The notes: generated from the letters alone by a model not told the origin. DNA of 64,000 bases from Eublepharis macularius (GCF_028583425.1 NC_072793.1:57789028-57853027), one strand, 5' to 3'; positions 10,659-23,203 are shown, numbered from the stretch's first letter. Translations and numbers: made by a program.

Positions 10659-12929
10659 TTCTCTGCCTCCCCCCTCCCACTAATGCTACAGATGCTGCTT
10701 CTGGGGGATGGAGGATCCTCAAGAAGCAGCATGAAGTGGTAGTTAGAGAGCTGATGTGACAGGGAGAATTGGTGAAATTGTCCCTCACATTGCACATGGT
10801 AATATTTTCCACAGGAACGCACACTGCAATCGCAATCCAGACTTGAAATTGAGGAGAACCTGTGACTTACGTGTGGCTATTACCCATAACACAACGTAGG
10901 GTCCTGGGTCACATTTTGCTGTTAATAAACATTATTGTTGTTTTTGTTTAAATACACACACACAAAAAAAACACCTCCCATTTTTTACTTCAGTTCATCT
11001 GGAACTGATCACCCCCTGCTGTTAAAAAACATTATTGTTATTTCAGTAGCCTCATAAAGTATGTTAGACTTTGGGTTCCTTTGCATTATAGTACCCAAAT
11101 TCCCTTCCTGTGGCAATAGCAAAAAAAGTGCTGCAGTCCTTGATGCCCTTGTTGCTAAACAATCACATTTTTAAAATTTGCATTTGAGTGATGATCTCAT
11201 CTCATGCTTTTTGCAGACACTGTGGCAATTAGAATTTTCACACAATCTGTGAATCATCCCAACACTATGAAGTGCATCAGATTTGCTAAGCACTCTTTGT
11301 TGTTTAATATTCATTGTTTGTTTAATATGCCTACTTTTCAGGCTCCTGTGAAGTTTGTGCAGCCATATCATTTAACGCTACTGTTAAAATATTCACAAAC
11401 TAGAGGAGTTGAGGATGATTCCTTACTCGATGAAGAGTCAGCAGATGACTAGCTTCTTTCTGCAGCATTGAATATCCTGAAAGTTGCTTGGAAATGGTTA
11501 GTACAATGCATAATGTTAACTAAAGGGGTTCTAAGTTAGCCACTCATCTTCATTCATAATTTATTCTCTGTGTAATTATTATTATTATTATTATTTAAAA
11601 AGTTCTAGCTGACAAAGGGAGCTTGTTTCGTGAAAGCTTATACCCTAGAAATATTGGTCTTTAAGGTGCTACTGGACTTGAATCTTGCTCTTTAAAAATC
11701 CAGTTAGCAAGCTGAACCTAGCTCTTCAGCCAAGAAACAAATCAAAACATCTTAATGACCTCTGTTCTCTTATGTCCTTTGCTTTGGTACATGCACAGGC
11801 CAATCCACCTTCTTTTCTCATAAAATCCAAAGAAATAACTTCTGTAATTGCCCTCAAAAAGGAATTCAAAGTCTAATGCATCCCAGTGGTTGAGGTACTC
11901 CCAGCACCACTACCCCTCCTAAATTTAATACTAATACAGCTCTAGGCATGCTGACTACTGGCATCAATCTGAAAATGGAATGTTTTTCATCTGGCAATCA
12001 AACCTGGGGCATGGAATATACTTCAGAATAAAGACCAGCATTCCAGAACAAAGCATGACAATGTGCACATGGGACAGAATGTTGGGGATTGGGAGTTCCA
12101 TTGCCTCTTGAGGCTTGCATGTGGCAGATATGGAACTCCCCATTAGTAATAGCCAGAAGCAGAGGTCTGTGCTTTCAGAATGCAAACTAGCAGAGTATAG
12201 TTTGCACAGATATTTCTCTGAACAGTGGAATAGTACAGCTGTTTGAATCAAAGGGAATATAATGCATAGAAGCAGGTGTTCCCTAGCACGCAGGGTATGA
12301 TTTAAATTTTCTGCAGAGAAAGAAACTATTTGGGAGGTACAGTAAATAATCCATCATGTGTTAACATATAGGAAAATTTTAAATACATTAAGCACAACAG
12401 ACAGTACGGTCTGGGTGACACTGTCCAAAAACCTATTCTAAATAATACAACTTTTAATGGAAATGTGATCACTAGCCAGCAACAGATTAACGGATGGAAA
12501 ATGCACAATTACATATCTGGGGTTTTATTTTATACTGCATTTTAGGAGTTCACAGAGTACATAATACACTGTTATTACAGAGTAAGGAGTTTGATTAATA
12601 TAAATGTATTAGAGATTTGAGGTACTGTCTATAAAAAGGTACATGCTAATAAACCCTTTGAAATCAGTGGAATGCACAACTGAATGTTTTTAAAGACTTG
12701 AAAGGAAAACTAATTCTGGTTGCACTCTGCTTTTGCAAATTAATAAATGGAATATTTTGTTTAGTTAATTTATTCTTAGGTATACGTGCATATATGGCTC
12801 CTTTCCCAGATTTAGGCTTGCAGCTAGTTAACATTTTTATTTTTAAAATCTTTTTTCATTTTTAAATGTTTTGCAAAATTTAGTGTCTACCATTATCTGC
12901 AGTCGTTATCAGATTGTTTTTGTCTGCTA
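10659..12929. other. Intergenic, little recognised
   Basis: AT-rich intergenic DNA with a TTA microsatellite-like run near 11575-11595 and half of a hairpin element at 11607-11692. No exon-like segment was found. Confidence 0.5.
11607..11692. mobile_element. Half copy of GGTGCTACTGGACT hairpin element
   Basis: Contains GTGAAAGCTTATACCCTAG and TTTAAGGTGCTACTGGACTT, which match the right arms of the elements at 16964-17187 and 56400-56602. The left arm is missing. Confidence 0.6.
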
Positions 12930-12939
12930 TATTTTCCCC

Positions 12940-13135
12940 CTTCTCTTCCTCCAAGAAGCCCAGGATGACATGCATGGTTCTCCTTTCTTCCAGTTTATTC
13001 TCACAGCAATCCTGTGAGTTAAATCGACTCTGGGTGGCCCAAGGTCACCCAGTGAAGTTCATTGCTGAATAGAGACTTGAACCCAGGTCTCCCAGTTCTT
13101 AGTCTGACATTCTATCCACCACCCCACTTGGTCCT
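12940..13135 (-). mobile_element. tRNA-derived SINE (reverse)
   Basis: Reads backwards through AATCCTGTGAGTTAAAT, CCCAAGGTCACCCAGTGAAG, TTGAACCCAGGTCTCCCAG (complement of the B-box region) and CTATCCACC...CCC. This is the common squamate SINE layout, seen forward at 59689-59915. Confidence 0.75.
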
Positions 13136-13654
13136 ACTATGGCCTCAGGAGAGACTGCATTCAAGTGAGCTAGTTTTTCAAGAATAACAGAGGATACTTT
13201 TCCACTTTACATTTCTATATGCCTTGAGATGTAGCCAGCATATATGCTATCCTCCCAAAAAAGAAACATCAAATATAGCCCCAGCATCTGTTTCTCATGT
13301 TAGATTTTTCACACATTAGTTGGCTGCCTTAAGTCATTCTAATATCTTTCATTTTCACCTTCTTATGGGAGGGAAATTATCTGGATAAATAATATGCACA
13401 TTTGCTTCCTGAGGGACTAACATTCAACAGCAATTCACTAGAAAAAAATCCAGCAATTCATAAGTTCTTTGAGGTCTGTTTGCACAAGTAATACATATAC
13501 TGTATTATGTCTACACCTGACATTCAAATGTAGTGTACAGTAGTTTGAAAATGGTTTATCAGTTTCTGTTCAGCATTAACAACGTTCTCATGTGACTCAT
13601 TCCATTCCAAAAAGTATTCTCATTTGATACTACTTTTCTTCCCGAGGGGTTTTG

Positions 13655-13830
13655 AAAGTAGCTTTCAACATCCTCCTCCCTCCTCCATTTTATCCTCAAA
13701 ACAACAGCCTGCTGAAGAAGGGTAGGATGGGTAGAGGGTGACTGGCCCAAAGGTACCCAGCAAGCTTCAATGGGAGGGAGGATTCAAACCTGGGCCTCAC
13801 AAGTCAGATGCTCTAACTACTACATCAACA
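13655..13830 (-). mobile_element. tRNA-derived SINE (reverse, diverged)
   Basis: Same family layout: CCATTTTATCCTCAAAACAA, CCCAAAGGTACCCAGCAAGC, ATTCAAACCTGGGCCTC and ATGCTCTAACTACTAC. Confidence 0.7.
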
Positions 13831-13835
13831 CTTGT

Positions 13836-14880
13836 TAAAACATTCTAAGTTGTGTATGTTGCATGTTTAAAAACTGATCCAGATGCAGTTGTGTAAATAT
13901 GGGAGAGGCTCATGGAAGCTTCCTTGTAGTATAAGGTAAAGAGTAGTCATTTGAAATCTTGAATACTTGCACGCATGAGTTTCCACAGTTCTGAATATGC
14001 AGGTCATGTTACTTCAGTGTGCTTCTAACAGCTTTCACAAGAGGGTGCTATTTGCCCACAGGATTCAAATGAGTCAGTCAACTATATGAAAATTCTACTG
14101 CTATAGGAAAAGCATTAAACAGTACATTGTTTTTCATGATTCTAACTTTACTGAATAGTCTATTTTAAATATATTTTAATTGCATTTATCATCAGGACAG
14201 GACAGAGATTGGGATAACTAATTCATTTTTCTTGGAACTATTTTTTTCAAGTAATAAATTCTGCATGATCCCAGAAGGAAGTGCTTTGAAAAGGGTATGC
14301 TTGGCTAAGGCAGGAAAATGCATGTATACACAAATGCAGAATTTCATGTAGCACTGACTCTGCATTGTTAACGTCCATTCCCATTGGCAGGCACAAAAAC
14401 GTGGTGTCATTCTGATTACCACTGCTGTTAATACATACTCTTAAACCCATAGAAAAGCAGTAACTTTAAGAAGTACTAGTCACAGTCTGTTCCACAATTC
14501 CTTGTGAACCTGTAGAGAGGATACTTGTTAACGCTCAAAAATCTAGCAGTATGCAGGGCACGGCAATAAAAGTTACTAACAGGTTAACTGACTCAAACAT
14601 CACTTTCCTACTTTTAAGTTTGTTTGTTTGTTTAACTACATTATTTCTGGCTGTTTTATATTCTTAATTATCAGGGCTCCTTTGCCTACCATATTGTTTT
14701 ATTAAACAGACTGCTGGTATCTTCAAGTGGATTACCTCCGCCATGAACTAGAACCACTTCCAATGTCATGCTTTTTGCAGGTACACATGATAGACCTACA
14801 TAGTATACCTGAGAAAATGATTGTTTAGAATAGCTACTTGTCCTTTTAATTAACAATATGTGATTTGCCACCTCAATTGG
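13836..14880. other. Intergenic, nothing recognised
   Basis: AT-rich DNA with no clear repeat, RNA gene or splice-bounded coding segment. Confidence 0.5.
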
Positions 14881-14884
14881 AATG

Positions 14885-15641
14885 AAAGGCAGACACAATA
14901 TTTCGGTTCTAAAATGGGCCGCTTTATTAACATTTCAACAATAAAAACGTCAACTACGTCAAGGGCCTAACTAGCGGTACAGGTCGGGCCCTGGGGTCGC
15001 TCCTGGACCCCGCCCCGACCTGTCTGGGCGAGACACCCAGTGCCCCGGGTGTGAGCCATCCATCCAATGGCTGGGACCTGGCCTGGCCAGGCGAAGTGGT
15101 TCACCTCCTTAAAGCTCCCCCACCAAGCCGTACAGCAGCGGGGGAAGACTGGCTTGTCCAGGGGTTCCCCACCAGGGCATCTGTCCTCGCAACTGGGCTA
15201 TACAGCAGCCAGCTGCTCCTGACAGACCCCAATTCCCCACCAATGGGGAGGTGCCAAGGGTGCTCACCGGCCAGCTCAACTTTCCCCCTAACTTAAATTC
15301 TGCCACCAGGGAAATTACCTCGGACCCACCATGCCAATTACCTTCCTCTTCTCACAGTGCAAGGTAGGTGAAAATACTCCAGTCCCAAGTGCCAATCAGG
15401 GACAAGGAGAGAAAAATTCCTACCTGGCCCCTAAAGGCGACCGGCTAATCCTGCACTGCAATAGGGTGAGGTGGGTGGGCTGAGCACGAGGTGCAACTGA
15501 AGCAGCGGGAGCGGAGAAGCCAGTGAAGGCTCCAAACTCCACCCCCTGCACTGAGCCCGGGATGTAGGGTGCACCTTCTGCCTACCTCCTTCCGAGGAGG
15601 CAAATAATGTCCCCCCTGCCTGAGTGGCTATTGCCACTGGC
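14885..15641 (-). mobile_element. GC-rich LTR-like or short retroelement
   Basis: A sharply GC-rich block of about 757 bp in AT-rich DNA, flanked by the identical 7-mer TGGAATG at 14878-14884 and 15642-15648. Read on the minus strand, it has AATAAAGCGGCCCA near its 3' end (14923-14928 is TTTATT on +), consistent with a poly(A) signal. It does not show a clean TG...CA LTR pair, so solo LTR is only one possibility. Open frames at 15051-15296, 15109-15306 and 15431-15637 inside it are not recognised proteins. Confidence 0.5.
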
Positions 15642-16051
15642 TGGAATGGACGGATAGTTACTGCTTCCTGCCAAATGTAACTGTAGGAATAAAAAATAAC
15701 TTCACTACCACATGATGGCTACTAGGTTATGACTGAATTAAACACTGCATGGAAGATCCATTGCCAGCTCTCTTCATGTACTTCAAATGTTAAACAACAG
15801 ACATAAGGAGAGTCCGCTTTGGATTGAGGTGGGGAGATTAACCTTTCCATCCATGCCATTTTCCTAACAGAAACTTTTACTTTCTGCACCTTTAGCTTTT
15901 AGTAGCCCTTGTAAAGGGGAAAACAGGTAAGTACAATACCAATACTGCCCCCCCCAGCTGAGAATAACAGCACCTCAGAGGAGCTAACCCCCTTTCCCAT
16001 TCTGCCATGGTCCTGATACAAATTATACCTACTTTGCAGAAGCATTATAAC

Positions 16052-16312
16052 CAGGGCTTTTTTTCTGGGAAAAGAGATGGTGGAACTCAGTGGGTTGCCC
16101 TTGGAGAAAATGGTCACATGGCTGGTGGCCCCACCCCCTGATCTCCAGACAGAGGGGAGTTTAGATTGTCCTCCACACTTCTCCAGCCGCCCGGAGGGCA
16201 ATCTAAACTCCCCTCTGTCTGGAGATCAGGGGGCGGGGCCCCCAGCCATGTGAACATTTTCAAGAGGTTCCAGAACTCCGTTCCCCTGCGTTCCCCCTGA
16301 AAAAAAGCCCTG
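16052..16312. mobile_element. hAT-like hairpin miniature element, copy 1
   Basis: Terminal inverted repeats CAGGGCTTTTTTTCTGGGAA and the complement of CAGGGCTTTTTTTCAG. The perfect 8-bp duplication ATTATAAC lies at 16044-16051 and 16313-16320. The centre is a long palindrome around TTTAGATTG / CAATCTAAAC with CTGATCTCCAGACAGAGGGG arms. Other copies: 26046-26433 and 29704-29931. Open frames read from it repeat the peptide LPSVWRSGGGATSHV on both strands, an artefact of the palindrome. Confidence 0.88.
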
Positions 16313-16849
16313 ATTATAACATTTAAAAACTACATCTGGAAATCAAATTCATGGAGGAGACTAGAGGTTAGAGCTAAAGTTCTGTTGCTCTAGCGGTGGA
16401 GCCCTCGTCAAGTGCAAGGCATCTTTCACCAGTGGAAAGCTTCTGTTGGAGGAAGGCTTCTTATATCAGAGGAAAGCAATTCCATTAGTGGAACTGAACT
16501 TTCAGATGCAACCCCCAGCAGTGCAATCTGAAACAGAGTCAATGAGCTTAAACAGCTGTTAACTGGGATTGCTAAATGAAACCTTCATACACAGTCAATA
16601 TATGTCTCATTGCCAGATGCTGGGAAACCCTACTGATGAGTACCTTGGGGCCACCGAACGCAGAACCTACTATGCTGCTTTGTCTGATTCAGTGGGCAAA
16701 TTCTTTTACTAAGAACTAGAAAGTCAAAAGAAAGAGAATTACATCAACAGCAAAATCAGCCTAGCTGTTTTGTTGAGTTTAAACTGATCCTCTTTCCTAT
16801 GTATGCATTTTAATTATATATGTGTTTTTGTTTAATTGTTGTTTTTAAA

Positions 16850-16963
16850 TTGTATTTTATGTTATGTATTTTAAAAGATTTTAAAAATGCTTTTGATTGT
16901 TCACTGCCTTGGGGGCCCTAAGCTGGGTGGAAAGGTGGCATAAACATGACTTCAATAAATAAA
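16850..16963 (+). mobile_element. L2/CR1-like LINE 3' tail
   Basis: Ends TTCACTGCCTTGGGGGCCC...GGTGGAAAGGTGGCATAAA, then ATAAATAAA, the usual L2/CR1 tail in squamates. Only the tail is recognisable. Confidence 0.6.
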
Positions 16964-17187
16964 TCCAGAGGAGTTAGCCGTGTTAGTCTGTAGTTGCAAA
17001 ATAGTGAAGAGCCCAGTAGCACCCGTAAGACTTTCAACTTTGTTTCTTTCAACTTTCTTGTAGCGTAAGCTTTCGAGAACCACTGCTCTCTACATCAGAT
17101 GCATCTGACGAAGAGAGCTGTGGTTCTCAAAAGCTTATGCTACAATACAGTTGGTTAGACTTAAAGGTGCTACTGGGCTCTTTACTA
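16964..17187. mobile_element. GGTGCTACTGG hairpin element with 13-bp direct repeats
   Basis: Starts CCAGAGGAGTTAGCCGTG and includes AGCCCAGTAGCACC, whose complement GGTGCTACTGGGCT appears at the right. The two arms meet at the palindrome CAGATGCATCTG. It is flanked by TTCAATAAATAAA at 16951-16963 and 17188-17200. Part of the flanking repeat may be the LINE tail it landed in. Family name not known to me. Confidence 0.7.
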
Positions 17188-17200
17188 TTCAATAAATAAA

Positions 17201-20200
17201 GTGTGTGTAAAGTGTGTGTTCTGTGCCAAGGAGTTCGACTTATTTGTAAAACATATTATAACATGATGTATCATCAATATACTTATACACTGTGTAACAT
17301 AACATACAATGTACTCTGAGCAACTTTTGCCTCCTTGATTTTTAAAAATTGTGCTGTGTAAGTTTATGACATACAATAAAATGTGTCCAAGGTTGGTTTT
17401 GACCATACCAAGCGGAACTGTTGAAGACAGTTTGTATGGTCAGTTTAACACACATTGGATTGCCATCCTGAGACCAGATTTTACTATATGTTTAGTATGA
17501 ATCTGCTATATGCTGAACTTGTTGTACGTTGCTTTTAGAAAAGGAGGCAGAGAGTCCTTCTTTAAGAAGTTCCTTCCCATTGTATATTGCTGTAGGTTGA
17601 GAATTCTCATTATTGAACAAGCTACTGGTAACGACTGACAGCTTGGACTTTAATATATGAAACTTCCGATGAATGCAGCTGCTTTACAATCTTAGTTAGC
17701 ATTTCTTTTCTTTGTCCTAGTCTTGGCTTCTTCATAGGGAAAACACCCATTTCAATGTATTTTAACTGTAAATAAGGATGTGCAGCCCCAGGATATAAGT
17801 AATTGTGAGTTACTCATCAAAGCCTACATGCAGCTGCAATTTTCTGTTTTTTTAAAAAAAGAAACATTTAAAAGGCTCGTACCTATCTGCATTCAAATGT
17901 GTGAATTAGCAACTTTCGCCCAGGTGTTTGCATATGCCATACTTGCTGCTTCTTCTCTGGTAGCCTGAAGAAGTTACTGACTTGTGAATCTGATTCCCTT
18001 CAACAGTTTTTATGCAAACACTGAGCCCAGAAAGAATAGCTGTATGAGAAAACAATAGTTTACATTATCCTAAGTGGTGAATGCAAATTTTTAAAAGTGA
18101 CTGGATTTACTGGAAAACCTACGTGCCATTTTATTTTGTCAAATGCATCCATCTTCTCAGCAACTTAAGAGACGATCTAGAATTCAGAAAAATTGTGTCA
18201 GGATATCATATGATGCTTCCAAATTCAGGTGGGAAATTTCATGAATAGATACAGTGAGCCTTATATGTATTGTATCGCTGTCTGGAAGCTTTGTGTTGTA
18301 ATGGCTGAAAACTGAATAATTTTACACCCAGGAAAGACATCATTCACTTTGGAGATACAGCTTTCTTGGATTCCTCTAGTGAGTGTTACATTTATTCCAG
18401 CAGTAAGGTTTGTCAGTGGATTGTACCCTAACTCTCCACTCAACAATGATTGATGTTTCCTCCAACCTAAATGGCTTTTTTTTTTTTACAAGAGACCCTG
18501 AAGGTAAAGTAAGGCTTCTTAGACTGAAGGGAAGCTTCGAACTTTGTTGAGTGAAATGGTGGGATACTGGCCACTCATGGGTCTGACATCTGATTCTGCC
18601 AGAGAATCCTGCACCTATAAAAACTGTCTGGTAATGAGAAATTCCGGTGGTTCAGTCTTTTGAGTAAGGATGCTGGAAAAAGAAGTGCCAGTTGTTTTGA
18701 ACATTAATAGTAGGTTTGTTTCCTAAAAGAGGCTGTTCTGTTTTCAGTACAACACACTTTTTACTTTGCAGCCAGCTGAGTACACTGTTCAGGGAAGTGA
18801 GTTTTGCTTTATATGTGGAATCTCTTTGGTGCCATAGTCTTGTTATATTTCAAGCATTGGAACTATTCCTCAGATTAAATTGGAAGCTAAGAAGACAAAT
18901 GGTTTCACAAGATTCTGAAAAGGTAAGGGTAAGTCTAATTATTACAGCACTAAGATGGGAACTACTTCCTCCACCCCCCCTCCCCACTACTATGAAAATA
19001 CAGCATCACTGGCCCACCATTGTAGCTTCTGCATACAAATTTTGTGGGAGGAACATGGGAAGAAGCCACAGGGAAGTGACCTTCAGCATATAATGCAATT
19101 GCAGTTATTTATTAAGCTTTATTGGAATACCTTAAACCACATTCCAATTATTGTATTTTCCCAAAGATTCTGAGCAGAAAAGGCAGGGTTTGGTTGCACC
19201 AGATTAAAGGTGTGCTTTGTGGTAAATTTCCTGAGAAAAGATCTGTACAGTTCTGACCTTGGGGTAGCAATATGTGCCAGAGGCATAAGAAAGATGAATG
19301 AGATTTCAGAAGTGGGTATGTTATTTAATTGCCAGTGGTCTGATTGGCTTTTAATGTAACAAAGAACAGTAGTGTAATGTCTTCTCTTTCAACATCTTCC
19401 TACGTGACTTGCCAAAATCTCTGCCAGCCCATTTGCTTACCTCAGGCTTCTCCTTCCAAAGCTTAAAAAAAATTCTTAAGTACCTTGTCTTAAATACAAA
19501 GTCAATGAAAACAGGACAGATATAACTGTATTGTTAAAGCTGACAAGGGCTCTGTGGGTGGAATGCTTAATTTCTACAAGGTGCTTGGGCAGGGTTGTCA
19601 CCTTTTTCTCACAGGACTTTTTTTGTCTTTTAACTGCTGTGTGAAAAACAAAAATTCAACAGGTGATACCTTTCCCACAGTGGTGGAGAATTCACCTGAT
19701 GAATTTCTGCTTGTCAACCAGGAGCACTGTTCTGAAAACATTTAGCAATAAAAATAAAAATAAGTTTACCCATTGCCTAAATGAAGGGATCAATTAATAG
19801 CACTTTGGTTTTGAATTCCAGTTGAACACTCAAAAAACTGACCTTTAACCGTGTGTTATGATTTTCTGTACTTGGTAGTCTATTGATTTCCCTTTCAAAA
19901 ATATATAACTTGAAAGTAGCATGTCATTTTTCCTCCCTGGAAGTTTTTCTGTGCCAGCTACATGGCAAGCAAACATTCAACAGGTAAAGCTTTTCCTGTT
20001 AGTACATTATGATGGTGTGGAAAGGACATATACCCTAAATCCACAAAAGTTTTTTTCTTAGTTTTTAAGGCATCACAATACTTCTGTTTGTTTGTGGTAC
20101 ACCACTCCTCTGGAACTGAGAATTAATCTGAGAATTTATCAGGGTAACAAATCTAATTTAGAAATCCAAATTAAAAACTTGACATTTAGAATAGGATGAG

Positions 20201-20490
20201 CTGAGAGTTATTACACTGTAAGAATGAATCAGCATGGAGTGGGGCTCATCCTTCACCTTTCTTGTAATAGTTTGTGAAAATGATTTGTAATCTTGTTCTG
20301 TAATCCAGCCATTGTATTTTAGGGGTGAGCTTCAGCCCATTGTTGTGGTAAGACCTGAGCCAGGGATAAATGAAAACAGCAAAGACGCTTAGCAAGATAT
20401 AACCTCCAATCTTATCCAACATATTGTCTCCAAAGGAAATATTTACAACACAATTCCAAGCATGTTCACTTAGAAGTTTAATGAGACTTA
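17201..20490. other. Upstream FOXI1 flank, largely repeat-poor
   Basis: No recognised repeat, RNA gene or exon. The block nearest FOXI1 (about 17.5-20.5 kb) is notably free of transposons compared with the rest of the window and is a place to look for conserved enhancers. Open frames such as 18716-19093 have no recognisable similarity. Confidence 0.45.
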
Positions 20491-20494
20491 GGCT

Positions 20495-20576
20495 GCAATC
20501 ATAAGAATACTTGCCTGGGAGTAAAGCCCATTGACTAAAATGGGATATACTTCTGAGTAGATCTGCTTAAGATTGC
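20495..20576. mobile_element. Short inverted-repeat miniature element
   Basis: Imperfect arms GCAATCATAAGAATACTTG and the complement of GCAATCTTAAGCAGATCTAC around GCCCATT...AATGGG. This is a common amniote-style miniature repeat, about 450 bp upstream of the FOXI1 TATA-like box. Confidence 0.6.
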
Positions 20577-21019
20577 TCCATTGCTTGTAAGTTGCTGAAA
20601 AATTCATAGTTTACAATGCTAGTATTCTTAAACCTGGAAAATAAGGTGTGGAGACTGACAATCTGCCTAACATTTGTCGTGAATGATTTTAGTATTTCCA
20701 AGTTTTATATTATAACAACAAAATCAAAGTTCCCCCTTTGCATTGTGTTCTAAAGGAATTTGAGAAAAGGGATTTTGTTTTTACTGCAGCAGCTTTACAT
20801 ACAAGTATATCCCAGCTTCCATGCTGTCAATCATACCAGTGGAAAATTCCTCCATTCATTTAAAAAGATAAACAGTTGTAACTTTCAAATTTGGTTAAAG
20901 TGACATCTATTACTGGCTTGGGCTGTCAGCATTCCAAAAAAGGGATATCACCCTGATCTCTAGCCTATCAGGATGCACTAGGCTGAGCCTTGGAAAGTAC
21001 ACCCAAACATTTACAGGTG

Positions 21020-21027
21020 TATATAAG
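21020..21027 (+). promoter_or_regulatory. FOXI1: FOXI1 TATA-like box
   Basis: TATATAAG ends 93 bp before the ATG, which would place transcription start near 21050 and give a 5' UTR of about 70 bp with no intron. An E-box-like CAGGTG/CACCTG appears nearby (21015, 21056 and 21080 regions). Function is inferred from position only. Confidence 0.5.
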
Positions 21028-21119
21028 TACTAGGGGTGAGTCGCACAGATTATGCACCTGTCTCAGGGAAAGGACTAACACAGGTGTGTTGTAACTTGGT
21101 AGACTGCCAGAGCTAGATT

Positions 21120-21693
21120 ATGAGCTCATTTGATCCACAGATACATTCTCCACCGCGTTGCAGCCCGCAATTTCCAAACATTGGCCAGGAGCCTCCTGAA
21201 ATGAATATCTACTACGAAAACTTTTTCCATCCTCAGAACATTCCTAGTCCGCAAAGGCCTACAAACTTTGAAACCGGGGACTACAATGCCACACACAACC
21301 CATACCTGTGGTTAAATGGGCCGTCCATTAACTCCCCTCCATACCTACCGGGATCCAATGGCAATCCTTACATTCCACAGTCCTATGGGATGCAGAGGCA
21401 ACTCCTGCCTAACATGCATGGCTTGGGGGCAAATGAGATGGGCTGGCTCCCTATGCCTTCTCAAGAGGAGCTGATGAAGTTGGTCCGGCCACCTTATTCT
21501 TATTCCGCACTCATTGCCATGGCCATCCACGGAGCACCAGACAAGAGGTTGACTCTCAGTCAGATCTACCAGTACGTCGCTGACAATTTCCCTTTCTACA
21601 ACAAAAGCAAAGCTGGCTGGCAGAACTCCATACGGCACAATCTTTCTCTCAATGACTGCTTCAAGAAGGTACCACGAGATGAAGATGATCCAG
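21120..21693 (+). CDS. FOXI1: FOXI1 exon 1 (forkhead box I1)
   Basis: First of two coding exons of FOXI1, a nuclear forkhead transcription factor known to drive ionocyte-type cell fates (inner-ear endolymphatic sac, kidney intercalated cells, airway ionocytes) and V-ATPase and anion-exchanger genes. The ATG at 21120 is the first after an in-frame TAG at 21114-21116, and the protein opens [20 protein letters not shown], as in other FOXI1 proteins. Residues 1-122 are rich in Pro, Asn and Tyr. The forkhead domain starts near residue 123 ([14 protein letters not shown]), and the recognition helix [18 protein letters not shown] lies at 167-184. The exon ends after DEDDPG with donor CAG|GTAAGA, splitting a glycine codon (191 codons plus one base). 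Reading past the donor gives only KKAF and a stop. No frameshift or missing DNA-contact residue was seen. Confidence 0.97.
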
Positions 21694-22222
21694 GTAAGAA
21701 GGCTTTCTAGTCATACTTTTTGCTTCCCAAGCTACCATCAGAGGCCAGATCCTATTTGCCAAGAGATCATGGGCCAGTTCATAATCCAGTTTTGCTGAAA
21801 GCATGCTTTAAAGGGCAGCTGCTGTTTTGTCATGCATGTGGCTTGATGATCATAATTCCTAAAACCACGACAGTTGAAGGGTGGCTGTTATTGAGTTAAC
21901 AATTAATAGAAATGAGAAATATAGGGGGGCACTAAAATAGATATTTGTTCTTTTGAAATAAACAATGCTGAAAGTATTGACACTGGGTTTTTCTTTAAGA
22001 AAAGGAACATTTCATTAGATTCCAACAGAGCTTTCAAAATGTAACTGTATTGACAACTGATGAACACCAATAGAGCTGCCAATTTTTTGATTGGTTTCCA
22101 CTCCTCTGCCTTTAGCAGTGGCTTGATATGTCAACAATAGCCCTGTTCAATTATTCAAACTGCATATACTTTGTGTGTAGAAAGAAGTGTGATTTTGCTC
22201 ACTGGGCCCAGCATCTCCACAT

Positions 22223-22382
22223 GAGCCAGTGTAGTGTGGTTTGAATATTGGATTCTAGCTGGGTGACCTGGGTCCAAATGTCAACTCAGCCATGAAGCTC
22301 ACTGGTTGGCTCTGCATCAATAACACACTCTCAGCCTAATATACCTTACAAGGTTGTTGTAAGGATAAAATAAGGGGACATG
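22223..22382 (+). mobile_element. tRNA-derived SINE, diverged, in FOXI1 intron
   Basis: GAGCCAGTGTAGTGTGGTTT, GACCTGGGTCCAAATG (decayed B box), ACACACTCTCAGCCTAATAT and AAGGTTGTTGTAAGGATAAA match the SINE family layout. Confidence 0.75.
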
Positions 22383-22545
22383 CCACCCCCAATTCTTTGG
22401 AAGAAGAACCTCACAACAGCCCTGAAAAGTAGGTTAAACTGTGAGAGTGTGGGTGGAGATGCCACCTAATGAGCTTTATGGCAGTGTGGGGGCTTTGAAT
22501 CTAAATCCTAGTCCAACACTGTAGTCACTTTACCACACTGGCAAC
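22383..22545 (-). mobile_element. tRNA-derived SINE, reverse, in FOXI1 intron
   Basis: Abuts the previous copy in opposite orientation: ACCTCACAACAGCCCTGAAA ... CTTTGAATCTAAATCCTAGT ... CTTTACCACACTGG, the complement of the same SINE head. Confidence 0.65.
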
Positions 22546-22980
22546 ACGCATAGAGGTTTTCTGCAGTGTTCCTATCATGCATGCATGAGCCTTTATATGA
22601 AGGGTTCTTGTTGTGCATTCAGCTGTACGTGAAGATAGCTGGTATAGCCAGCAGTGTTGATCCTGCTTCTTTTTACGTACGCGGTGCGCACTTTGAACAA
22701 ATGAACAGGGCATTTGCCAGGTGATAAAGTTTATCTCTATGCTGTGAAAAGCTCCACCTGATGACTTCTGCAGATGAAGCTGCAGGAGCCCATGAGCAGG
22801 CCAGGCTGGTTTTTTCCATAGTCATTTGGCAAGCTAGCATTAGCCATCAAGTCTGGCTGTCAAGTCAATTGAGCTGTTTTTGCAGCCTGTCCATTGGCAG
22901 AATTAGTTCTTTCTTTAACTTTTTTGTTGTTAGATGCTGGGGAGAGTTACTGGGGAGACACTCTGAAGCAGCTGTCTTTG

Positions 22981-23203
22981 CTACCCTTTGTAGTATAGTG
23001 GTTAGAATGTTAGACTAGGTTTGAATCCTTACTCCACTATGGAAGCTTGCTGGGAGATCTTGGGCCTGTCATATTATCTCACCCTAGCCCTACCTCACAG
23101 AGTTGTTGTGAGGATAAAAGGGAGATGAGAAAAATTATGTAACCTACTTTATGTCCCTATTGTGGAGAAAGGAGGGGCATAAATGAAGTAATAAAATAAA
23201 ACT
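22981..23203 (+). mobile_element. tRNA-derived SINE, forward, in FOXI1 intron
   Basis: TTGTAGTATAGTGGTTAGAA (A box), GGTTTGAATCC (B box), then TGGAAGCTTGCTGGGAGATC, GTTGTTGTGAGGATAAAA and GGGGCATAAATGAAGTAAT. Part of the anticodon region is deleted. Confidence 0.85.
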
